From contig NZ_JAGGKI010000013.1 in the NCBI RefSeq assembly GCF_017873605.1, positions 124,001-188,000 on the forward strand: 64,000 bases of DNA, read 5' to 3'. This DNA comes from Paenibacillus lactis (GTDB lineage: Bacteria; Bacillota; Bacilli; Paenibacillales; Paenibacillaceae). This document shows positions 1 through 8,845 of the stretch, one piece after another. Made by a program: the position numbers and the translations under genes. Each line of letters starts with the position of its first letter. The first letter of the stretch is position 1. The notes below the pieces were generated by a model. That model was not told the origin of the DNA. It saw only the letters and a list, made by a program, of their open reading frames with translations, and made no database searches.

Positions 1-2
1 CA

Positions 3-545
3 TCCGATTCCGTTCCCGTGAAGCCCGGGACGGCGTATACGGCGAGATTCCAGGTTTACCTTAAGGAAGGACGCACCCTTGCATCAATGAACTACTATGA
101 TGCCAACCATAAGCAAGTGGGCGGGACCTCGCTTCAAATTACAGCAGGCAGTGGCAAATGGCAGCAGCTTGAGATGAGCGCCGTCGCTCCGGAGAATGCA
201 GCTTACGTAAGATTGGTCTTGTTCTGCTCCCAGCTGTGGACGACGAAGGCGTATTATGATGATGCATCCATATCCTATACGGAGACAGTCACGCCGGATC
301 AGCTGCCGGATTGGCTGGAGTCCCAAATCGACCAAGGGAAGGTTCGACACCCGCTCGCGCAGCAGCTTACAAATGCAATTCGGCAAGCGCATTTCCACTA
401 TGGGGAGGGACGCCTCGAACAAGCCGTTCATCAGTTGGAAAATGCGCTGAAGCATCTGGAACGCTCGGGGGAGGAGGACATCCAGGCAAATGCCCGGAAT
501 GGGATCCAAAGCGTAATCCGCGCGTTCATCCAGTCCTGGCAATGA
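3..545 (+). CDS. C-terminal part of a secreted CBM/FIMAH-domain protein (5' end outside window)
   Basis: The reading frame is already open at the window edge, so only the last ~180 residues are seen. The first ~95 residues form a beta-rich module (VKPGTAYTARF ... YYDDASISYT) typical of CBM4/9-like carbohydrate-binding sandwiches. The last ~80 residues are helical (HPLAQQLTNAIRQAHFHY, then QLENALKHLER) and match the FIMAH domain found at the C-termini of large extracellular Firmicute enzymes. The missing N-terminal part probably carries a catalytic domain such as a glycosidase, lyase or metallophosphatase, which cannot be told from here. A strong terminator follows. Confidence 0.75.
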   Translation, partial: SDSVPVKPGTAYTARFQVYLKEGRTLASMNYYDANHKQVGGTSLQITAGSGKWQQLEMSAVAPENAAYVRLVLFCSQLWTTKAYYDDASISYTETVTPDQLPDWLESQIDQGKVRHPLAQQLTNAIRQAHFHYGEGRLEQAVHQLENALKHLERSGEEDIQANARNGIQSVIRAFIQSWQ

Positions 546-582
546 AATAGTTATAAGAATTCATTTTATTTGGTCCATGAAG

Positions 583-621
583 AGAGAGCTGGAAATTAAC
601 CCTTTCCATGCTCTCTTTTTT
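583..621 (+). terminator. Rho-independent terminator after the FIMAH-domain gene
   Basis: AGAGAGC pairs with GCTCTCT and an inner GGAAA/TTTCC extends the stem. It is followed by six T residues. Confidence 0.8.
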
Positions 622-917
622 GTGCGAATGGATCGTATGGGTGCTCATTTCAGGCATTTGCCCAGAATTTCGTCTAGCGTTTATACTAAGAAGGTGAGTT
701 GAAGAGTATAATATATGATCTGATACAAGTAATAACCAAGAAGCTGTCCAGGATCGGCAATGGAACGCTAGCCCTTATTCCGATTGTTGCTTGTCAAAGG
801 TCCCGCACGGCATTTACAGTCATAAGTGGACAAGCACAAGTGCGAGCCTGCAAAACGCTGATCCTTTCGAGCGTAAAGATCTATGCAAGTTATGCTGATA
901 GCCAAATGAGGTGGCTT
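622..917. other. Intergenic region with a possible upstream TTG start
   Basis: The frame of the following kinase-like gene stays open back to a TTG at 699, preceded by AAGGTGAG. The extra 73 codons it would add are poor in recognisable structure and rich in Ser, Arg, Ile and Val, so I treat this stretch as leader or promoter DNA. No other gene is visible. Confidence 0.4.
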
Positions 918-1595
918 ATGAACACGGAAGAATGGAAGCAGGCTGAAAAGGCTTTATCCAGCATGGAGGTCATGAAGCAGGGAACTAACGATCCGGTGAC
1001 CATTGAAGGCGAATCGAATGACCTGCACTGCATCGGGATCGGCACAGATGCTGCGGTATTTGTCTATGAACCGCTGCCACACTATGCTTACAAGTTGTAC
1101 GCGGCAGAAGCGCTTCCCAAAAAGGAAGCCGAAATTCGCGTGTACAGCTCTCTGCAAGGAAGCCCTTATTTCCCTACGTTTTACGGTGCGGGAGAGCGTT
1201 ATGTGGCGATCAGCCGGGAGAGCGGGATGACATTGTATGATTGTCTACTGTACGGCGTGCCGGTACCGAGGCAAGTCATTGATGATGTGGAGGCAGCACG
1301 AAGCTTCGTCAGGGAGAAAGGGCTCAATCCCAGAGATATTCATTTGAAAAATGTGCTGCTGCAAAACGGCCGTGGCAAAGTGCTGGATGTTTCAGAGTAT
1401 ATCCAGAGCGGTAACGACAGGCGATGGGAGCATCTTCTGTGGGCGTACGACAATGTGTATCCGCTCATCGAAGGCAAGAAGCTGCCGCTGTGGGTATTGG
1501 AGGCGGTGAAGAACGGGTATTATCGGCTCGATCCGTCCAGCGTTAATCTGCAGGAATTCGCCGAGCGGATCAAAAAGCTGTTTTTCAACCGGTAG
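918..1595 (+). CDS. Small protein-kinase-fold protein (YrzF-like)
   Basis: This 225-residue protein has the skeleton of a eukaryotic-type kinase: a short glycine loop near residues 40-48 (GIGTDAAVF), a candidate ATP-binding lysine at 59 (YAYKLY), a catalytic loop RDIHLKN at 139-145 and a metal-binding DVS at 157-159 in place of DFG. It resembles the short YrzF/YbdM-type kinases of Bacillus and has no membrane or sensor segment. The start at 918 was chosen because AGGTGG lies just upstream and the family begins near here; a TTG start at 699 is possible. Substrates are unknown. The DFG-to-DVS change may mean weak or absent catalysis. Confidence 0.65.
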   Translation: MNTEEWKQAEKALSSMEVMKQGTNDPVTIEGESNDLHCIGIGTDAAVFVYEPLPHYAYKLYAAEALPKKEAEIRVYSSLQGSPYFPTFYGAGERYVAISRESGMTLYDCLLYGVPVPRQVIDDVEAARSFVREKGLNPRDIHLKNVLLQNGRGKVLDVSEYIQSGNDRRWEHLLWAYDNVYPLIEGKKLPLWVLEAVKNGYYRLDPSSVNLQEFAERIKKLFFNR

Positions 1596-1623
1596 CTTGC
1601 AGAACGGATGTCCCTGTCAATTG

Positions 1624-1656
1624 AAGAAACCGCGTATGCTGCGCGGTTTCTTTTTT
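1624..1656 (+). terminator. Rho-independent terminator
   Basis: An 11-bp perfect stem AAGAAACCGCG / CGCGGTTTCTT has a 7-nt loop and a T run. It separates the kinase-like gene from the convergent glutaminase gene. Confidence 0.85.
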
Positions 1657-1741
1657 ATGTAAATGTGAGAGCTCTTACCCCTGGCGGTATCCATCGAACG
1701 GACATGCCCTAATCAGGTGCACAGCTGGTCCCGTTTGGTTG

Positions 1742-2683
1742 TCAAAACATGCTCCAATCAAGCTCTCTCGATATAACCTCCAGTAAATGCACGCCAGCTT
1801 GGCTGTTTCCCTTGTCGTTAAGCGCGGGGCCGAATACGCCAATGCCGTACTGTCCGGGGACAAGCGCTAAGATGCCGCCGGAGACCCCGCTTTTGGCGGG
1901 CAGCCCGACCTGAATGGCGAATTCGCCTGACGCATTGTACATTCCGCATGTCGTCATGAAGGTTTTGGCGATCTGAACGTATCGCCTTGGGATCAGCCGG
2001 TTTCCCGTGAGCGGATCGAGACCTCCGCAAGCAAGGACCAGCCCCATGCGGGCCAGGTCGGCGCAATCGGCCTGAATGGAGCAATGCCGGAAGTAGACGT
2101 CAAGCACAGCCTCGACATTTCCCGAGAGCACCCCGTTTTGTTTGAGAAAATAAGCAATGGACCTGTTCAGATTGCCGGTTTCGGATTCGGAGCGGTACAC
2201 TGCCTCATCGCAGCTTAGCTGCCGGTTGCCGGCAAGCACCCGCAGGAAATCGAGGATCCGTCCGTATACCTCCTCCGGGCTGCTGCCCCGGATTAGCGAT
2301 GAAATCGTGATGGCCCCTGCGTTGATCATCGGATTGAACGGAATGCCCGGGCGAACGAGCTCCAGCTTCAGCATGGAGTTGAAGTTGTCGCCGGTCGGCT
2401 CCATGCCGACCTTACGGAACACCTCCTCTTCACCGTTATCCATCAATGCAAGTATCAGCGTAAAGACTTTAGAGATGCTCTGCATCGTGAACTTTTTTCC
2501 GCAATCACCTGCAGTCGCGGATTCGCCGCTTGCATGCAGCAGGCTGACACCGAGGGCATTGTGCGGGGATTTGGACAGTTCGGGAATGTAGGACGCAACT
2601 CTTCCGCTTGCGGCGTATGGACGGCTCGCTTCCACCCATTCCGCCAGCCGTTCTCGTATCGTTCCGATGTCATAAGATGGCAC
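1742..2683 (-). CDS. glsA: Glutaminase A
   Basis: Hydrolyses L-glutamine to glutamate and ammonia in the cytoplasm. The 313-residue length is normal for the serine-dependent beta-lactamase-fold glutaminase family. The SxxK pair S69/K72 lies in QSISKVF, and the family blocks NALGVSLLHASGE, NPMINAGAI and KSGVSGGI are all present. The GTG start at 2683 is preceded by AAAGGAGA with 8-9 nt spacing, while no comparable site serves the next in-frame starts. It stands alone and converges on the upstream kinase-like gene. In B. subtilis such enzymes are paired with glutamine sensors and transporters, but none is visible here. Confidence 0.93.
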   Translation of the reverse strand: MPSYDIGTIRERLAEWVEASRPYAASGRVASYIPELSKSPHNALGVSLLHASGESATAGDCGKKFTMQSISKVFTLILALMDNGEEEVFRKVGMEPTGDNFNSMLKLELVRPGIPFNPMINAGAITISSLIRGSSPEEVYGRILDFLRVLAGNRQLSCDEAVYRSESETGNLNRSIAYFLKQNGVLSGNVEAVLDVYFRHCSIQADCADLARMGLVLACGGLDPLTGNRLIPRRYVQIAKTFMTTCGMYNASGEFAIQVGLPAKSGVSGGILALVPGQYGIGVFGPALNDKGNSQAGVHLLEVISRELDWSMF

Positions 2684-2863
2684 GTTCCCATCTCCTTTGG
2701 CAAATATATAAAGAATTGGTCATAGCATTCGTTGATGGAAGCCGCTTTATCCCTTCATTATGCATTTCATAGTTTTGGTTCATGGATTTCTGCCGCTTGA
2801 AAAGTATAGCAGCAGCTGCCTGAGTCCATCCTTTAATATATAACGGGCAAGGGGGCTAAGCGA

Positions 2864-3277
2864 ATGAGAAACCTGGAATCTAGGCTGGAGAACATCGAAG
2901 GCAGATTCGACGAAATCGATAAATACTTTTGCACCCATCAGTTCTCTTTAGCGGGCAACTGGGATTATAAGCACGGGTATTTGGACAAGCGCCTGGATCA
3001 TGAACGAATGGTATGGCTGCGGATCCCGTTTCATGTCACGAGGGGCAGCCTTGACGGGGAATGCGGCGGGTGTAAGGCCACGGTCAAACTCGGACGTCCC
3101 TTTGTGTTCCGTCATATCTACAATACAGGGACGGACAAGCATGCGAGGCCGCGATTGATCGGAGCGTTGTTTGATCAGTTTCAGTCGCCGATTGATCCGG
3201 ATGCCTCTTTGGATGACCAATGGGTTGAACAAGCCAAGCAAGCACTGCAGGAAGTAGAAGCAGGATATCTTCAATAA
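2864..3277 (+). CDS. YugN-like family protein
   Basis: This 137-residue soluble protein carries the pattern of the YugN family (PF08868): a central GNWDYKHGYLD segment, LRIPF about 20 residues later, then LGRPFVFRHIYNTG and FDQFQSPIDPD. The N-terminal ~20 residues look like a short amphipathic or coiled-coil helix (LESRLENIEGRFDEIDKYF). No biochemical function is established for the family. It is monocistronic, with a terminator about 80 bp downstream. Confidence 0.75.
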   Translation: MRNLESRLENIEGRFDEIDKYFCTHQFSLAGNWDYKHGYLDKRLDHERMVWLRIPFHVTRGSLDGECGGCKATVKLGRPFVFRHIYNTGTDKHARPRLIGALFDQFQSPIDPDASLDDQWVEQAKQALQEVEAGYLQ

Positions 3278-3355
3278 ACGGGAGAACGCAGCGGCAGGAC
3301 GTTGATCCTGGCTGGTTCCGATTTGAGAGATAAGTAAGCATCATACCTGAACGAT

Positions 3356-3385
3356 AAAGGCTGCTGATCATCGGCAGCCTTTATT
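3356..3385 (+). terminator. Rho-independent terminator
   Basis: A 9-bp perfect stem AAAGGCTGC / GCAGCCTTT has a 9-nt loop. The T tract is short. Confidence 0.7.
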
Positions 3386-3681
3386 GTGTATGCTAAAAGA
3401 TACAGCAATAGACCCCCCGGATGTTATCACGATCACGGAAAAAACGATAACGAAAAGGTTTGCTGCTTGAGGTAGAGGGAACGGAACATGCATAGACTGG
3501 ATATGAAAGACGATTCAAAGCGTTTTAGCTGCGCGGCAGGCTGGCGTATCCCGGATTTTGGACGATCGCTGATCTTCTGATGACGATTTCGTAACCGATG
3601 GAGTTCTTTCACGTATAAAGGAATGAATATGTTCGGACGTTTAACGTATCTAATCCAATTAGAAGCTGAGGTAATGCATCA
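3386..3681. other. Intergenic region before the prenyltransferase fusion gene
   Basis: No supported gene lies here. A 30-codon frame (ATG at 3488) has a partial ribosome site but no recognisable content. The last 40 bases probably hold the promoter and the GAGGTAA ribosome site of the next gene. Confidence 0.4.
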
Positions 3682-6075
3682 ATGAATGTGGAGCTTACAG
3701 ATTATGCCGACCTGTGGTATCAGCAAGCAGAGCAGAAAGCTGCCCGGTATTTTGAGACCTTGCATGCACAGGTTACGGATCAAACCTATGTGGACGGTCT
3801 GGCAGAAGATATCCGATTGTGGAGCAGGAAGCATATCCGCCGTCAACCGTGGCTGTCCTTTATGAGCCGGGGAACGGGCAAACCTGATTCACGGGATTAT
3901 CATCGATATATGAGATGGCTGAATTATACTGGGAAATTGAAGGACTACCTGGATCGCAGCGTGTCCTATATTTATATGAGAGATCTTGGCAAAGCGCTGG
4001 ATTGTCCGAAGACCCAGTCCCGGATCAAACAAGTCGTCAATGGTCTTGAACAGTTTCTGATCCGCTCTGCCGGGACCGGCGGGGGGCAGCAGCCGCCGTT
4101 CATAAGCTTGGCTGGCCTGTACCGCTGGGCCCAGAAGGAAGGCGTTGAGAGCGCCGTGATCTGGGTGATGAACAAGCTGAAAAACGTTGCGGGCCATATC
4201 CCGGAAGACATGAATCCGGAGCATGCCCAGCGCAAGCTCATCAAAATCATCGTCGGCGTCGTGATGCATGCCATCGAAGAGGTGGAAGAGTCCCCCGGCG
4301 AAATATTTCCCGCAGAGCGTGCACGCAGGCTGGATCATGCCATCCGACTCGGCTATTCTTACGGATTGACTTACCCGTATATTGACGATCTTCTCGATTC
4401 CGGGGTGCTGAATGATCAGGAGAAGGAGCGTTATTCCCGCATGATCCGGAGCGCGCTGCTTACGGGCACGGTACCGGCGCTTGGAACGTGGACCGGCACC
4501 AATATGAACCTGATCCGCTTTATACACGCCGAGCTTCGCGAAGCCTTTGAATACATTAAAGGACATCAACGGCCGGAATTCAGAATGCTGTTCTTCGAGC
4601 AATCCTATGTATTCTTTCATTCCCAGCATCTGGACCGCGTGAAGGATTTATCGAATGCCGATTACACCAATGAAGAGCTTTATTTGCCGATTATTTTGAA
4701 ATCCTCCTCCTCCCGATTGATTGTTCGTTCGGTATTGAGCGCTCCGGAGGACGAGGGCTTCGACCAGCGTACATTTTATTACGGGATTTATAACCAGCTG
4801 GCCGATGACTTCGCGGATATGTTCGACGATATGAGGGATGGAGCGGTAACGCCGTATACTTATTTCTTGAAATACAGGGAGCAGCGTCCCGATTTAATCA
4901 ACCCGTACGAATTGTACTGGACGGTCATTGCGCATTTGATTCGAAACGTATACCGTTCGGACGCCATGACGCGCGAGGTGATCCTGGATCGTGCCATCAA
5001 CGGTCTTAAACGATGCAAAGCGCGGCTCGGTTCAGACCAATATAACGAGATTATGAGCGTGCTCGCCTCCGGACAGCCAGAGCTCCACCGCCTTATTCAG
5101 CGGATGGTCCGAAAAGCGGACGATGTGGATTTTCTCGATAAACTGCTTCGGGACCAGATGGTCACGATACTGAAAAATGAAAGACAGCAGCAGGAAGAGT
5201 TCTTCGATACGGTTCAGTCGGTCCGCGAGCAGATTAATAATCAGCTCCGCATAGCAGAGCCGGAGAATCTTCCTCCGATGAAGACCTCGCTGATTGAAGC
5301 GGCCAACTACAGCCTGGATGGGGACGGAAAGCGGCTGCGGCCCATCCTGACATGGGTGATGGGCGTGAAGGAATACGGGCTTGATGCCTCAGCGATCATC
5401 CCTCTTTTAAAATCACTGGAGTATATGCATACCGCTTCCTTGATTTTTGATGATTTGCCATCGCAGGACAATGCGTCCACCCGCCGGGGAAGAGCAACCC
5501 TGCATGAGGTGTATGACAGCTCAACAGCCGAGTTAACCGGTCTGTACCTGATCCAGAAGGCGACGGAAGAACAAGCGTCCCTGAGCGGTTTCGATCCTAA
5601 GGTCGTCCTCCGCTTGATGCGCTATTCTTCGCAGAAAGCCGGGGAGATGTGCATGGGGCAGGCGATGGACCTTCAATCCAAGGGAGCGGCGCTCACGCTT
5701 CAGGAGCTGAACCGGATCTGCTTCTACAAAACCGGCATTGCATTCGAGGCTTCACTGGTCATGCCGGCGATCCTCGCCCGTGTCAACGAGACGGAGATCT
5801 CCGCCTTGAAGCGGTATGCCTACCATGCCGGCATCGCATTTCAAATCAAGGATGATCTGCTTGATGCGGAAGGCGATCAGGTTGTCCTCGGGAAGCCGAC
5901 GCGTCAAGATGTAGAGAACAATACGTCGACTTTTGTGACCATCCTTGGCATAGAGGGCGCCAAACGAGAAATGTGGGAGCATTATTGCCTGGCGATGGAA
6001 GCGTTGGATGAACTTCCCCGTCCGATCGCCTTTCTCACGCATCTCCTGAATTATATGGTGAATCGCGAAAATTAA
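3682..6075 (+). CDS. Two-domain polyprenyl synthetase; candidate chimeric terpene synthase
   Basis: The C-terminal ~280 residues of this 797-residue protein form an all-trans isoprenyl diphosphate synthase. Seen are GKRLRP (549-554), the first Asp-rich motif DDLPSQD (590-596) followed by RRGRATLH, GQAMDL (659-664), KTG (683-685) and the second Asp-rich motif IKDDLLD (722-728) followed by GKPTRQD. The first ~500 residues are helical and not a normal part of the family. They contain an aspartate cluster YIDDLLD (233-239) and a second acidic stretch QLADDFADMFDD (372-383), an arrangement reminiscent of a class I terpenoid fold. The GDxL segment usual after the first motif is degenerate (AELTGLYL). 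Ordinary synthases are ~300-320 residues, so this is a true fusion without frameshift. My inference is a bifunctional chain-maker plus cyclase or transferase; a regulatory N-domain is the alternative. The gene stands alone. Confidence 0.8.
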   Translation: MNVELTDYADLWYQQAEQKAARYFETLHAQVTDQTYVDGLAEDIRLWSRKHIRRQPWLSFMSRGTGKPDSRDYHRYMRWLNYTGKLKDYLDRSVSYIYMRDLGKALDCPKTQSRIKQVVNGLEQFLIRSAGTGGGQQPPFISLAGLYRWAQKEGVESAVIWVMNKLKNVAGHIPEDMNPEHAQRKLIKIIVGVVMHAIEEVEESPGEIFPAERARRLDHAIRLGYSYGLTYPYIDDLLDSGVLNDQEKERYSRMIRSALLTGTVPALGTWTGTNMNLIRFIHAELREAFEYIKGHQRPEFRMLFFEQSYVFFHSQHLDRVKDLSNADYTNEELYLPIILKSSSSRLIVRSVLSAPEDEGFDQRTFYYGIYNQLADDFADMFDDMRDGAVTPYTYFLKYREQRPDLINPYELYWTVIAHLIRNVYRSDAMTREVILDRAINGLKRCKARLGSDQYNEIMSVLASGQPELHRLIQRMVRKADDVDFLDKLLRDQMVTILKNERQQQEEFFDTVQSVREQINNQLRIAEPENLPPMKTSLIEAANYSLDGDGKRLRPILTWVMGVKEYGLDASAIIPLLKSLEYMHTASLIFDDLPSQDNASTRRGRATLHEVYDSSTAELTGLYLIQKATEEQASLSGFDPKVVLRLMRYSSQKAGEMCMGQAMDLQSKGAALTLQELNRICFYKTGIAFEASLVMPAILARVNETEISALKRYAYHAGIAFQIKDDLLDAEGDQVVLGKPTRQDVENNTSTFVTILGIEGAKREMWEHYCLAMEALDELPRPIAFLTHLLNYMVNREN

Positions 6076-6161
6076 AAGGACCGCCAACGTGCTCAAGGCT
6101 AGTGATTCATCCGGCGATGTCGATCAGGTTGGGCGATAACAATATGCGCTGATGCAAATGG

Positions 6162-6190
6162 AACCGCGAGCTTCGCGGTTTTTATTTTTT
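6162..6190 (+). terminator. Rho-independent terminator
   Basis: AACCGCGA / TCGCGGTT makes an 8-bp stem with a 3-nt loop and a T-rich tail. Confidence 0.75.
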
Positions 6191-6232
6191 CATGGGTATT
6201 GATCTCAAAGCCTTTCATCATGAAATTCCCTC

Positions 6233-6264
6233 TTGACTTTATAGTCGACTCGAAGGTATATACT
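6233..6264 (+). promoter_or_regulatory. MerR-type promoter with operator dyad in a long spacer
   Basis: TTGACT (6233-6238) and TATACT (6259-6264) are separated by 20 bp, longer than the usual 17, as in promoters twisted open by MerR regulators. A 22-bp imperfect dyad (6236-6257, 8 of 11 positions matching between half-sites) fills the spacer. It lies directly upstream of the merR-type gene, which implies autoregulation of the merR-MFS pair. Confidence 0.75.
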
Positions 6265-6296
6265 CAATCCGACATTCATAGGAGGAAGGTGAGATA

Positions 6297-7124
6297 TTGT
6301 TTAAAATCAGCGAATTTTCGAGGCTGAGCCGGATCCCGATCCAGACATTGCGCTATTATGATCAGATCGGGTTATTCAAGCCTGCACGGATCGATAGATC
6401 GACCGGGTATCGGTACTACGCCGCCGAGCAGCTTCTGGAGATCAACCGCATTGTCATTTTCAAGGAGCTTGGGTTCACGCTGCAGCAAATGGTTCAGCTG
6501 CTTCAAGAAGATATATCCGCGGAACAGATCCGCGGTATGCTGAGGTTGAAAGAAAGTGAGATTCAGCAGCTGTTGGAGAACGAAATGTCCAAGCTATCAC
6601 GTATTAAAAAACGAATGCAGCTCCTGGAACGAGAGGGAAGGATGGAGATGGAGCAGGAGGCCGTCATCAAGCAGGTTGATGCCCTGCAATTGATTTCGTA
6701 TGCGTCGTTTGGTAATGCCGAAGAAATTCCACAGCTATTTCAACATTTTGAAAGTCTTCTTGAAGGAAGTATACGTTCTGTCCTGACTGGGCCACAGACG
6801 GTGCTTTGGAAGGAAAGCAGCCGTCAAGATGATGAATTCGAGCTGGAGGTCGGCTTTGCCGCCAAACCGGGAACCTACAAGCTTCCTGTCGGTCTTGAAC
6901 AGCGCTTCATGCCTGCTGAGACGATGGCTACGCTTCTGTTCCGCTCCGATTCTTCATTCTCGGAAACGGCTTGCGCTGACCTTGCCGCCTGGATCGAACA
7001 TAACGGCTATCTCATCCGGGAGGATCGGCCTGGAAGGGAAATCTATGTGCCCTTATCGGATGAACCGGGCATGTGCCTGGTCGAGGTTCAAATTCCAATC
7101 ATCGATGCGGGGGCAGCCGAATGA
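6297..7124 (+). CDS. MerR-family transcriptional activator with effector-binding domain
   Basis: The N-terminal ~70 residues are a classic MerR winged helix (FKISEFSRLSRIPIQTLRYYDQIGLFKPA, then TGYRYY). A dimerisation helix covers about residues 75-120. The C-terminal ~150 residues fit a GyrI/BmrR-like ligand-binding domain (VIKQVDALQLISYASFGNAEEI ... FELEVGFAAK ... REIYVPL). The TTG start is preceded by AGGAGGAAGGTG. The stop overlaps the ATG of the MFS gene, so the two are translationally coupled. By analogy with BmrR/Mta it should sense a hydrophobic compound and activate the efflux pump; the ligand is unknown. Confidence 0.88.
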   Translation: MFKISEFSRLSRIPIQTLRYYDQIGLFKPARIDRSTGYRYYAAEQLLEINRIVIFKELGFTLQQMVQLLQEDISAEQIRGMLRLKESEIQQLLENEMSKLSRIKKRMQLLEREGRMEMEQEAVIKQVDALQLISYASFGNAEEIPQLFQHFESLLEGSIRSVLTGPQTVLWKESSRQDDEFELEVGFAAKPGTYKLPVGLEQRFMPAETMATLLFRSDSSFSETACADLAAWIEHNGYLIREDRPGREIYVPLSDEPGMCLVEVQIPIIDAGAAE

Positions 7125-8299
7125 ACAATAAATGGGTCGTGTATTTGCTCGCTTTGGCGGTTTTTCTGATTGGGACAGTTGAGTATATTATCAGCGGCAT
7201 TATTCAAATGGTGGCTTCCGAACTAAGCGTAACAACCTCTGCCGCCGGATTGCTTGTCACCGTGTTTGCCCTTTCGGCTGCCATTGGCGCCCCTGTCGTC
7301 ATTGCGGTTACGATCAATGCAGACCGTAAAAGCGTGCTGCTTACCATGCTCGGCATTTTCATTTTAAGCAGCCTTATGGTTTATGCAAGCCATTCATTTG
7401 AGATGATGCTGGTTACCCGCATATTCCAAGGGGTTAGCGGAGGGGTGGCCACCGTCGTTGCGATGGCGGTAGCCACTAGGCTTGCCGGAGAGCAGCATCG
7501 AGGGAGAGCAATCGGTATCATATTGATGGGATTGAGCGGTTCCCTGGTGCTTGGCGTACCCGTCGGCACGTTCTTGAGCGAATGGCTGGGCTGGAGAGCA
7601 CTGTTTATCGTAATCGGTCTCTTGAGCTTGGTCCCGCTGTTCGCCGTTTACCGTAAAGTTCCCTCGATGCGGGAAAGGAGTGCCGTCACGCTCGGGATGC
7701 AGCTGTCGATTTTGAAGGATAGAAAGATTGCCCTAGCACTCATGATAACCCTGTTGTATATCGGCGCTTACTCTACCTTATTTACGTATATCACGCCTTA
7801 TTTGCAGGCCAACGCCGAGCTTTCGGCAGCAGAGCTCTCCATCATTCTGTTCGCAGCAGGCATTTGCAGTTTTATCGGCTCGAAAATGGGAGGCGCGATG
7901 GCGGATACCAAAGGATCGAAGTTCACCATCTATTTGGGACTTTCCCTACAGGCAGCCATGCTGTTTATGCTCTCGATGGTCAACGGGTGGTTGTGGGGTG
8001 TCATTGCAATGATCATGCTATGGATGGTGGCGACATGGGCGACATCACCGGCACAGCAGTTATATCTCGTCACTCGGGTGCCCCGGTCCCCGGATATCGC
8101 CCTCAGCGTGAACACGTCCTTTATTCAATTTGGATTTGCATTAGGCTCGGGCATTGGTGGAGTGGTGATGAGTCGCGCATCTGTAGAGGTTCTAGGCTGG
8201 GCGGGATTCTTCGTCGTGTTGTTGGCATTGCTGCTGGCGATCGGGTTGTTTGCGGGTGGCCGGAAAGCCGGTCGAGAGCGGCTGTCAGAGCCAATGTAA
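7121..8299 (+). CDS. MFS efflux transporter (DHA1 type)
   Basis: This 392-residue protein has about 12 hydrophobic segments and begins MNNKWVVYLLALAVFLIGTVEY, typical of the AraJ/YdhP-like drug and sugar efflux branch. Loop 2-3 carries NADRKSVL and helix 4 carries RIFQGVSGG. The ATG overlaps the preceding stop codon (ATGA), which fixes the start. It probably exports the compound sensed by the upstream MerR regulator. Confidence 0.88.
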   Translation: MNNKWVVYLLALAVFLIGTVEYIISGIIQMVASELSVTTSAAGLLVTVFALSAAIGAPVVIAVTINADRKSVLLTMLGIFILSSLMVYASHSFEMMLVTRIFQGVSGGVATVVAMAVATRLAGEQHRGRAIGIILMGLSGSLVLGVPVGTFLSEWLGWRALFIVIGLLSLVPLFAVYRKVPSMRERSAVTLGMQLSILKDRKIALALMITLLYIGAYSTLFTYITPYLQANAELSAAELSIILFAAGICSFIGSKMGGAMADTKGSKFTIYLGLSLQAAMLFMLSMVNGWLWGVIAMIMLWMVATWATSPAQQLYLVTRVPRSPDIALSVNTSFIQFGFALGSGIGGVVMSRASVEVLGWAGFFVVLLALLLAIGLFAGGRKAGRERLSEPM

Positions 8300-8408
8300 A
8301 GGGATCGATGACGAAAACAGCGGTTGAAGTCGACTGCCCGGGCGGGTGTATGAATCATTAGAAGGGATGCAAGGTGTGGTCCCTCGAGGCTTGGCGGTTA
8401 AAAGCATG

Positions 8409-8434
8409 AAAAAACCCTCAATAATTAAGAGGGT
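8409..8434 (-). terminator. Terminator of the Ser/Arg repeat protein gene
   Basis: Read on the minus strand, CCCTC and GAGGG flank a 9-nt loop and are followed by six T. It lies about 20 bp past the stop codon. Confidence 0.75.
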
Positions 8435-8453
8435 AAGAAGAGCTTCTTACGGG

Positions 8454-8729
8454 TTAGCTGGAGCTGTATTTTCTGCCTTTGTAGTAGCCGTGCCCACGGT
8501 GACCATGCTGATGCTTGAAGTCTGAGGAAGAGGCTTTGCGGCGAGAAAATCCGTGGCTGCTGCTGTAGCGTTTGCCGTAGTGTTTTCCTGAGCTGCTGTA
8601 TCGCTTACCAAGGTGTTTTCCTGAACTGCTGTAACGTTTGCCATAGTGCTGTCCCGAGCTGCCGTAACGCTTCCGTCCATGCGTGCTGGATGCGGAGTGA
8701 AGGAGCTTATTGACGATTTTTTTAAACAT
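8454..8729 (-). CDS. Small basic Ser/Arg/His tandem-repeat protein
   Basis: The 91-residue protein is built from an 11-residue unit GKRYSSSGKHY repeated about 3.6 times (residues 19-58), then an RRKASSSDF stretch and a His/Gly/Tyr-rich tail (KHQHGHRGHGYYKGRKYSSS). It is very basic and predicted to be disordered, with no signal peptide. The start is fixed by AGGAGG 9 nt upstream and a terminator follows. Composition recalls the Lys/Ser/His repeats of the spore coat protein CotG, although the repeat unit differs. A Ser/Thr kinase gene lies just upstream on the same strand, so the SSS clusters may be phosphorylation targets; that is inference. Confidence 0.75.
   Translation of the reverse strand: MFKKIVNKLLHSASSTHGRKRYGSSGQHYGKRYSSSGKHLGKRYSSSGKHYGKRYSSSHGFSRRKASSSDFKHQHGHRGHGYYKGRKYSSS
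8556..8675 (-). repeat. 33-bp tandem repeat coding for GKRYSSSGKHY units
   Basis: About 3.6 units of 33 bp are in register with the reading frame. Units differ by silent and conservative changes, which suggests selection for the peptide rather than a recent slippage event. Confidence 0.75.
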
Positions 8730-8845
8730 TCTGTTTGGCCTCCTGTCTTGTTCGAGGTCATTCCATCGTGCTAATCGGATATTATCATAGATTAATCCCC
8801 GTATTCAACTTTACCCGGCGCTGTGGAGGTTGAAATGAAGCATCG

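Noticed and set aside
699..917. N-terminal extension of the kinase-like gene from TTG 699
   Set aside because: The extra 73 residues look non-coding in composition and the ATG at 918 has its own AGGTGG site and matches the expected family length.
3488..3580. 30-codon frame with a partial ribosome site
   Set aside because: No recognisable content, no terminator and no support beyond the start signals.
8447..8761. Alternative 104-codon frame over the repeat gene
   Set aside because: Frame-shifted copy of the repeat (ATAQENTTANATAA-type peptide) without a ribosome site, whereas the GKRYSSS frame has AGGAGG.
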